This document shows positions 19,912-24,467 of a stretch of DNA of 24,467 nt, in pieces. Within the stretch, counting starts at the first letter, position 1. Each line of letters opens with the position of its first letter. A program made the translations under genes and the position numbers. The notes under the pieces are model-generated. The model was given only the letters and a program-made list of their open reading frames with translations, searched no databases and was not told the DNA's origin. The DNA is from JAADCS01 sp964473735 (GTDB taxonomy: Bacteria > Hydrothermota > Hydrothermia > LBFQ01): NCBI GenBank assembly GCA_964473735.1, contig CAYYQD010000022.1, forward strand, positions 1 through 24,467, in the 5' to 3' direction.

Positions 19912-20678
19912 CCCTCTCCCCCGACCCTGCGGACGACGACGCTGAGTATCCTCTGGGGCGTGACCTCCTTGACCTCCATCTCAAGACCGTTCACCTTCAC
20001 CACGTCCCCCTCCTTCGGGAGTCCCCCGAACTTCTCTATGATCAGGCCGGCCACACTGGTGCTCTCCGTCTCACCGAGGTCTACACCCAGGATCTCCTCC
20101 AGCTCGCTTATGGATATGCGGGCGTTTACCAGAAAACTCCCGTCCTCCAGAGGCTCGTACTTCTCCTCCTTGAGGTCGTGTTCCTCGTATATCTCGCCCA
20201 CTATCTCCTCAAGGAGGTCCTCTATGGTCACTATCCCGATCACGCTCCCGTACTCGTCCACGACCATACCCATGGATACCCTTTCCTGCTGCATGCTCTT
20301 GAGAGTCCTGTAGCAGCTCTGCGCTCCGGGTACGAACAGGGCGTCCCTCCTTATTCGTGAAACGGGTACGGCGCTAAGGTCTTCGTTCATATGGAAGAAG
20401 ACGTCCTTTATGTGGGCGACCCCAACGATCCTGTCCCCTTCGGAGGATAGAACGGGGTACTTGGAGTACCTGTGTTCCTTGAACTTCTCCACCAGGTCCA
20501 TGAGGGTGTCGTCCTCCGACACCATGATCACATCCACACGGGGACGCATCACCTCCTCGGTCGTCTTCGTGGATAGGCGATACACTCCCTTTAAGAGGTC
20601 TAAAAGCTCCTTATCCCTCTCGGCGTGCTTTTTGAGGTCGTTAAGGAGATCCTTCAGCTCGTCCCTCTTGAAAAACAT
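19908..20678 (-). CDS. CorC/HlyC-type CBS-domain protein
   Basis: The 256-residue soluble protein begins with a short helical segment. It then has a CBS pair (about 42-165: 'TEEVMRPRVDVIMVSEDDTLMDLVEKFKEHRYSKYPV', then 'MGMVVDEYGSVIGIVTIEDLLEEIVGEI') and a C-terminal CorC_HlyC domain (about 175-250: 'FLVNARISISELEEILGVDL', 'SVAGLIIEKFGGLPKEGDVV'). The DUF21/CNNM transmembrane domain present in longer relatives is absent, as in CorC-like short members. These proteins bind adenosyl ligands and are linked to Mg/Co transport and membrane stress. Start: a strong GGAGG lies 8 nt before the ATG at 20678. The gene overlaps the end of DUF502 by 38 bp. Confidence 0.9.
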   Translation of the reverse strand: MFFKRDELKDLLNDLKKHAERDKELLDLLKGVYRLSTKTTEEVMRPRVDVIMVSEDDTLMDLVEKFKEHRYSKYPVLSSEGDRIVGVAHIKDVFFHMNEDLSAVPVSRIRRDALFVPGAQSCYRTLKSMQQERVSMGMVVDEYGSVIGIVTIEDLLEEIVGEIYEEHDLKEEKYEPLEDGSFLVNARISISELEEILGVDLGETESTSVAGLIIEKFGGLPKEGDVVKVNGLEMEVKEVTPQRILSVVVRRVGGEG

Positions 20679-21255
20679 TTATCAATCCTCCGGATATAAG
20701 GGCCTTAAGCGCGTCCTCCACGCTCATACGCGCCTCTTTTACCTTACCCTTTGAAACCAGCAGGAGAAACCCCGTGGTGGGGTTAGGGGTTGATGGCAGA
20801 AACACTACGTACTCCTCTTCCGTCTCGTCCGTAACTAAGCCCAGCATACGCTTACCGTCTCCCACCCTCACCCAGACCACTTTACGGAAGGCTACCTTCC
20901 TCGGTATGCTATAAACGGCGTTTATGGTATCTTTGGTGATACGGTATATGTGCTGCAGCACGGGGATGCTCATAAATACTTCGTCCATAAAGTCAAATAT
21001 GGCCTTACCGAAGTAGGTGGTGGCGAACCACCCGACGACGTATATTACACCCACGAGGATGAGGAGGGATGGGATGAGTAGAAAAACGTAGGGGATAGGT
21101 TCAAGTACGCGGGATAGGAGACGGGCCAGCCATCCGGCGATGAAGTTGGTTATGAATACGACTACCCACGCCGTTACGAAGAGGGGAGCTAAAACGACTA
21201 CCCCCGCTAAAAACCTCTGACGGAACCTCAGCCTCCGTTCACCTCCCTCGTTCAT
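20641..21255 (-). CDS. DUF502 family membrane protein
   Basis: This 204-residue protein has two membrane helices (about 15-39 and 56-78) and the DUF502 signature segments 'GxxVLAPLFVTAWVV' near the N-terminus, 'IPVLQHIYRITKDTINAV' after the second helix, 'VVWVRVGDG' and 'VVFLPSTPNPTTGFLLLV'. The function of the family is not established; plant homologues are the COV (continuous vascular ring) proteins. The ATG overlaps the accB stop (ATGA, 21252-21255). The C-terminal 12 residues are encoded over the start of the CBS gene, a 38-bp overlap that contains that gene's Shine-Dalgarno. Confidence 0.9.
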   Translation of the reverse strand: MNEGGERRLRFRQRFLAGVVVLAPLFVTAWVVVFITNFIAGWLARLLSRVLEPIPYVFLLIPSLLILVGVIYVVGWFATTYFGKAIFDFMDEVFMSIPVLQHIYRITKDTINAVYSIPRKVAFRKVVWVRVGDGKRMLGLVTDETEEEYVVFLPSTPNPTTGFLLLVSKGKVKEARMSVEDALKALISGGLINVFQEGRAEGSP

Positions 21256-21719
21256 ACCAGTCGTACCTTAAACAAGGGCTGCCCGTACTCCACGGGGTGG
21301 GCGTTTTCCACCAGGACCTCCTCTATAACACCGTCCACGTCCGACTTTATCTCGTTCATTATCTTCATGGCCTCTATGATGCAGACGACGTCCCCTTTAC
21401 GGACCCTATCTCCCTCCTTTACGAAGGGCTCAGCACCGGGAGCGGGAGCCCTGTAGAAGGTGCCCACCATGGGCGCCTTTATATAATGAACGTTCTCCTC
21501 CTCCTTCTCCTTCTGCTTCGTCGCGCTCTCGGGTTTGGGGATCTCGGTAGGGGTAGGTGCGGGTGGCGGTGGCGGAGCAGCGTCGGGGTACTTGGATAGT
21601 TTGAGCTTGAAATCTTCCGTGGACAACTCCATCTTAGCCACCTTGCTCTCCTCAAATATGCCTATGATCTCCCGCAGGAGGTCCAGATTGAAGCCCTTAT
21701 CCTTCCTGGAGGCAGCCAT
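21252..21719 (-). CDS. accB: Biotin carboxyl carrier protein of acetyl-CoA carboxylase
   Basis: The 155-residue protein has AccB architecture: an N-terminal helical segment (residues 10-45), a Pro/Ala-rich linker (47-66) and a biotinyl-lipoyl domain starting 'YIKAPMVGTFYRAPAPGAEPFV'. The biotinylation motif 'EAMKIMNE' places the modified Lys at 119, and the thumb insertion 'APAPGAEPFV' is typical of AccB. It carries CO2 between biotin carboxylase and carboxyltransferase in fatty-acid synthesis. accC, the usual partner, does not follow; DUF502 does. It starts 1 nt after the efp stop, giving the efp-accB order common in many bacteria. Confidence 0.94.
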   Translation of the reverse strand: MAASRKDKGFNLDLLREIIGIFEESKVAKMELSTEDFKLKLSKYPDAAPPPPPAPTPTEIPKPESATKQKEKEEENVHYIKAPMVGTFYRAPAPGAEPFVKEGDRVRKGDVVCIIEAMKIMNEIKSDVDGVIEEVLVENAHPVEYGQPLFKVRLV

Positions 21720-21720
21720 A

Positions 21721-22269
21721 CTATACCCTGCCTACGTACTCACCCGTGCGGGTATCCACCTTTACCACGTCCCCGGGATTTATGAAGAGGGGGACCTTTA
21801 TAACCTTTCCCGTCTCCAGAGTGGCGGGCTTGGACCCACCGCTCACCGTATCCCCCCTCACCCCCGGAGGGGTATCCACGACCTGAAGCTCTACGACCGT
21901 GGGAAGCTCTACGGTAACGGGTCGGTTATCTGCGTACAGGATCTGGACCTCCAGTCCCTCCTTGAGGTAATCTACCGTCTCCCCTAAGTCCTCCCTGGAG
22001 AAGGTTATATCCTCGTAGGTCTCTGCGTCAAGGAAGTGGTAGAAGTCTCCGTCCCTGTAGGAGAAGATGGCCGGTTTCCTCTCCACCATGACGAACTCAA
22101 CGCTATCCAGATCCCGGATGGTGAAGGTCTGGACCCTGCCGGTGTTGATGTCTTTGAGCTTTGCGGAGACCGTTGCACCTCCGCGTCCTTTGTGGATATG
22201 CTGGAAGTCAAGCACGATGTACTCCCTACCTTCGTACCGTATTACGGAGCCGACTCTCAAACTCGCCAT
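21721..22269 (-). CDS. efp: Elongation factor P
   Basis: The 182-residue protein is a three-domain EF-P: a KOW-like domain I ('MASLRVGSVIRYEGREYIVLDF'), an OB domain II ('REDLGETVDYLKEGLEVQILYADNRPVTVELP') and domain III with the signature 'DTPPGVRGDTVSGGSKPATLETG'. It binds between the P and E sites of stalled ribosomes and promotes peptide-bond formation at proline stretches. The tip of domain I reads 'HIHKGRGGAT', so Arg occupies the place where Lys is modified in E. coli. I chose the ATG at 22269: the open frame continues upstream across the tRNA region, but the family N-terminus is here and TATAAT lies 9 nt upstream. It heads the efp-accB-DUF502-CBS-hprK operon. Confidence 0.95.
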   Translation of the reverse strand: MASLRVGSVIRYEGREYIVLDFQHIHKGRGGATVSAKLKDINTGRVQTFTIRDLDSVEFVMVERKPAIFSYRDGDFYHFLDAETYEDITFSREDLGETVDYLKEGLEVQILYADNRPVTVELPTVVELQVVDTPPGVRGDTVSGGSKPATLETGKVIKVPLFINPGDVVKVDTRTGEYVGRV

Positions 22270-22278
22270 TCTCCGGGA

Positions 22279-22284
22279 ATTATA
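22279..22284 (-). promoter_or_regulatory. -10-like element (TATAAT) of efp operon
   Basis: TATAAT on the minus strand lies 9 nt before the efp ATG at 22269. The intervening TCCCGGAGA contains a GGAG, but it is only about 1-2 nt from the ATG. Confidence 0.58.
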
Positions 22285-22320
22285 CGGGTGCGCACGGAGT
22301 ATCTTCGTACCCTTCGGGGT

Positions 22321-22326
22321 TAAAAT
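22321..22326 (+). promoter_or_regulatory. -10-like element (TAAAAT) of tRNA-Leu
   Basis: TAAAAT is 9 nt upstream of the mature 5' end of the tRNA. It is the same hexamer type and spacing as at the protein-coding units, here serving a stable RNA, which supports its reading as a -10 box. Confidence 0.55.
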
Positions 22327-22335
22327 ACACGCTCC

Positions 22336-22418
<83 letters not shown>

Positions 22419-22421
22419 CTT

Positions 22422-22712
22422 TTATTTGAAGGCGGCCAGAAGCTTATCCACCTTCTCGGATATATCTATCTTAAAGAGGGCGATCGTGGGCAAGAGCCAT
22501 GTGGCTCTGAAACGGGCATCCCCGTCCTTATTCTCGCCGTAGTAAGCGAGCGCCCCCCTTCCGAATCCGGCCTCACTCTCAACGTCTCTGGCACCACGGA
22601 CAAAACGGCAGGCCACGTTGGGGAGCTTCTCGTACGGGTAAGGTCTGCCTTCCCGACCCCTCCGTTTGAGCAGCTCGGTGGCGACCCCGACGTTCCGCAG
22701 GGCCTCTATCAC
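22422..22712 (-). CDS. Unrecognised small protein, probably the C-terminal part of a longer frameshifted gene
   Basis: From a GTG at 22712 this frame encodes 96 residues (V/M-IEALRNVGVATELLKRRG... to ...DISEKVDKLLAAFK), with segments 'YEKLPNVACRFVRGARDVES' and 'WLLPTIALFKIDIS'. I do not recognise the family. Upstream of the GTG the same frame stays open for 32 more codons to a TAG at 22811, with coding-like content ('AENLEILRPPAGVTLLAYLKKHRLHH') but no ATG, GTG or TTG that would start it convincingly. This suggests that the real protein begins earlier, in another frame (see 22795-22903). It is last in the TPR/membrane-protein operon, and its stop lies 4 nt from the tRNA 3' end. Confidence 0.5.
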   Translation of the reverse strand: MIEALRNVGVATELLKRRGREGRPYPYEKLPNVACRFVRGARDVESEAGFGRGALAYYGENKDGDARFRATWLLPTIALFKIDISEKVDKLLAAFK

Positions 22713-22794
22713 GTGATGGAGGCGGTGCTTCTTCAGGTACGCTAAGAGGGTTACGCCGGCGGGTGGGCGGAGGATCTCAAGGTTTTCGGCTCCT

Positions 22795-22903
22795 TCACGC
22801 AGTTCTCCCTACGAGGTAGGCAACTCCCCGGTGGCTCTCTATGTGGGCGCAGGTGCGTTTATTCCCGGGCAGGTCAAGTCCCCATCGCTTCAGGCTTTCT
22901 TCC
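22795..22903 (-). pseudogene. Probable upstream fragment of the frameshifted gene
   Basis: Directly after the membrane-protein stop, this minus-strand frame encodes 'ESLKRWGLDLPGNKRTCAH' followed by 'IESHRGVAYLVGRTA', then TGA at 22797-22795. The composition (Cys/His pair, well-balanced residues, GC-rich third positions) looks coding. The following frame (22808 down to 22422) is open and also looks coding but lacks a start. Removing one base between about 22808 and 22798 would join the two into a single protein of about 160 residues. No start codon is visible for this part, so the exact 5' end is unknown. Confidence 0.4.
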
Positions 22904-23425
22904 CTATGACCGCTCTGACAGTCCGGATACTTTTTGTTTGGCCCACATCTCAAGGATGAAGACCATAAAGGTGGGGATGAAGGCACCCCAGAAAGCCGCC
23001 GAGAGGAAAGGACCGAAGGCAAAGTTGGCTATGATGTTGGTCTTTACCAGAGCGGTGAAGAGGAAGAGGACAAAGAACACCAGGTAGAGGGCATACTTAA
23101 ACGGCTCAAGGGATGCGATCCAGAGCAATAGCAGGGAGACGGCCGTAAGGTCCTGTAAGGTACGGAGGGGGTAGCTGGTGGCCTTCGCTACCTTTTCCCT
23201 ATCAACGTCTCCCTCTCTATCGTAAAGGGAAGCGGCGGATATTACTCCCCAGTACCCGAAGACGAGGCGGTTAGCGAATAGGTAGAAACCTATGAAGGAT
23301 AGCAGGAAGGTGGCCACCAAAGGTGAGGATAACGCTGCCATATACACGTTCACGTAGAGCATGAAGAGATACACGAAGAAGATCGCTATCAGGACCCATC
23401 CAATTATCTTGCGCCACTTTTCCAT
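22904..23425 (-). CDS. Polytopic membrane protein, unrecognised
   Basis: This is a 173-residue membrane protein (MEKWRKIIGWVLIAIFFVYLF...) with about five hydrophobic helices at residues 8-28, 31-51, 91-107, 109-127 and 138-160. A charged loop 'YDREGDVDREKVAKATSYPLRTLQD' lies between helices 2 and 3. I see no catalytic motif. I take the ATG at 23425, which overlaps the TPR stop as TGATG and has an AGGA about 10 nt upstream; the GTG one codon earlier is also possible. Position and overlap tie it to the TPR protein as one unit. Confidence 0.68.
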   Translation of the reverse strand: MEKWRKIIGWVLIAIFFVYLFMLYVNVYMAALSSPLVATFLLSFIGFYLFANRLVFGYWGVISAASLYDREGDVDREKVAKATSYPLRTLQDLTAVSLLLLWIASLEPFKYALYLVFFVLFLFTALVKTNIIANFAFGPFLSAAFWGAFIPTFMVFILEMWAKQKVSGLSERS

Positions 23426-24423
23426 CACCTATATTCCTTTTTGCCTTTGGCCTGCTTCAGGTGCTTACTCGCGGAGCGGATCTCCCCTTTCGTGGGGCAG
23501 TACTTTCGCTCCTTACGGCACAGCTTCCCGGCCAGTTTGAGGTGCTTTATCCCCTTTTTGTAGAGATTTACCGCTTCCCCGAACTTCCCACTCCTATGGA
23601 GCGCTTCCGCGCGCTTTACGTACGTACGTCCAACCGCCAGAACGACCTTGGAGCTCCTCTGCCACTGAGGTATTCCCATGAAGGCAGCGGAGGCTTCTTC
23701 GTAAGCTTGGGCGGCCTCCACGTACTTTCCCTGTTTCAGGTAGGCGTTCCCTAAGTGGTAAAGGGCCCTTCCTAACTCGTAGGCTACGGCCTCATCCTCG
23801 GCGTTCTCCTTGGATAGCTTTCGCAACAGGGATACGGCCCTCTGGAGGTCCTCAATCGCCTCATCGCTTTTACCGGAACGGCAGTAGGCCACCCCCCTAC
23901 CGTGGTAGGCTCTTGCAAGGTCAAGCCCCACGTCTTTGGCCTTAGTCAGGTATTTGATAGCCGCGTCAAAGTAGGTGGCCGCCTCCGTGTATTTATCGCT
24001 TTTTAGGGCGAGCATCCCTTTCGTTAGATAGTAGTTCCCAACGGCGGAGAGAAGAAGGTCTATGTTCCTCGTAAGCTCCAGCATACCTCCCTTTTCCCAG
24101 TTCGTACCCTTCCCTATGGTACTGATGGCTTCGCGGTATGTGGCCATGGCCCCACCGTACTCCTCCCTACCCTTCTGAATCTCCGCCTTCCTCATGAGGG
24201 CTTTGGCCTTTTTGACGTTGGAGTCCTTCACGTACTTGTCGTATATGGCCACCGCCTTATCGCAGTCGGATATAGAGGCCCTGTACGAACACCTCTCAAG
24301 GTAAAGACGGGCGAGGCTGTCGGCTAAAACCGGGTTCCTCTTATATTCGCCACTCTTTTCAAGGGCGGATATACTTTTCTCAACGGATCCCACGTTTGTA
24401 CCTGCTACGACTATCCACAGCAT
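23425..24423 (-). CDS. TPR-repeat protein
   Basis: This 332-residue protein begins with a short hydrophobic stretch (MLWIVVAG), possibly a weak export signal, and consists mainly of tetratricopeptide repeats. Four are clear: 'YLTKGMLALKSDKYTEAATYF', 'AYHGRGVAYCRSGKSDEAIEDL', 'ALYHLGNAYLKQGKYVEAAQAY' and 'YVKRAEALHRSGKFGEAVNLY'. One or two weaker repeats lie before them ('AEIQKGREEYGGAMATYREAI'). The C-terminus is Lys-rich (GKLCRKERKYCPTKGEIRSASKHLKQAKGKKEYR) and contains three of the cysteines of the lower half. TPR solenoids mediate protein-protein contacts; the partner is unknown, perhaps the overlapping downstream membrane protein. TATAAT lies 8 nt before the ATG. Confidence 0.82.
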   Translation of the reverse strand: MLWIVVAGTNVGSVEKSISALEKSGEYKRNPVLADSLARLYLERCSYRASISDCDKAVAIYDKYVKDSNVKKAKALMRKAEIQKGREEYGGAMATYREAISTIGKGTNWEKGGMLELTRNIDLLLSAVGNYYLTKGMLALKSDKYTEAATYFDAAIKYLTKAKDVGLDLARAYHGRGVAYCRSGKSDEAIEDLQRAVSLLRKLSKENAEDEAVAYELGRALYHLGNAYLKQGKYVEAAQAYEEASAAFMGIPQWQRSSKVVLAVGRTYVKRAEALHRSGKFGEAVNLYKKGIKHLKLAGKLCRKERKYCPTKGEIRSASKHLKQAKGKKEYR

Positions 24424-24431
24424 AGGAAGTT

Positions 24432-24437
24432 ATTATA
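24432..24437 (-). promoter_or_regulatory. -10-like element (TATAAT) of TPR gene
   Basis: TATAAT on the minus strand lies 8 nt before the ATG at 24423. A TTGACA sits only 4 nt upstream of it, far too close to be its -35 box. The rest of 24438-24467 is AT-rich and holds no gene that I can see. Confidence 0.6.
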
Positions 24438-24467
24438 CAGTTGTCAATACTTAACCCGATTATTTAT

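Noticed and set aside
24432..24447. TTGACA next to TATAAT before the TPR gene as a classical -35/-10 pair
   Set aside because: The two hexamers are only 4 nt apart instead of about 17, so they cannot be contacted as a normal pair; only TATAAT is kept.

Overview
The window looks like chromosome of a GC-rich (by eye a little under 60% GC), probably thermophilic bacterium with an LPS-bearing outer membrane. The basis is lipid A genes (an lpxC-fabZ fusion and lpxB), an outer-membrane barrel protein ending in Phe, a protein with a Por-type C-terminal sorting tail, a GWxTD-domain protein, and heavy use of AGG (Arg) and ATA (Ile) codons. This combination fits the FCB group and neighbouring candidate phyla (WOR-3/Hydrothermae-like); that placement is inference. 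I see no mobile element, CRISPR array or prophage. Genes are packed tightly, many with ATGA overlaps, and there is one 100-N assembly gap (6828-6927).

Layout. (1) 1-2219, minus strand: crotonase, GT2 glycosyltransferase, DUF77 thiamine-binding protein, GT4 glycosyltransferase cut by the window edge. (2) 2309-5299, plus: outer-membrane protein, DUF554 membrane protein, unknown exported protein. (3) 5296-8378, minus: grpE, sucD, a SHOCT/DUF4097 protein interrupted by the gap, a GNAT acetyltransferase. (4) 8440-9873, plus: secreted repeat protein with a sorting tail. (5) 9823-13315, minus: lpxC-fabZ, GWxTD protein, lpxB. (6) 13427-18855, plus: ribE, small membrane protein, glycerate 2-kinase, a GT resembling glucosyl-/mannosylglycerate synthase, a degenerate RNase III domain reading in frame into a DJ-1/PfpI domain, and a PRMT-like methyltransferase. 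(7) 18955-22269, minus: efp, accB, DUF502, CorC-type CBS protein, hprK. (8) 22336-22418, plus: tRNA-Leu(CAA). (9) 22422-24423, minus: TPR protein, membrane protein, and an unrecognised gene that appears frameshifted.

The clearest global pattern is regulatory. Nearly every gene that opens a transcription unit has a -10-like hexamer (TAGAAT, TATAAT or TAAAAT) ending 6-9 nt, most often 7 nt, before its start codon, with no consistent -35 box. Genes inside operons lack it and use start/stop overlaps or Shine-Dalgarno sequences. This implies leaderless mRNAs for operon-leading genes. The rule also decides several starts (GTG for ribE, perhaps TTG for the GNAT) and marks an internal promoter for the DJ-1/PfpI part of the 397-codon RNase III-like/PfpI reading frame.

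The most unusual items are that in-frame RNase III-like/PfpI reading frame, whose RNase III part lacks three of the five usual active-site acids; the adjacent PRMT-like methyltransferase; the glycerate kinase-glycosyltransferase pair; and the GWxTD protein translationally coupled to lpxB.
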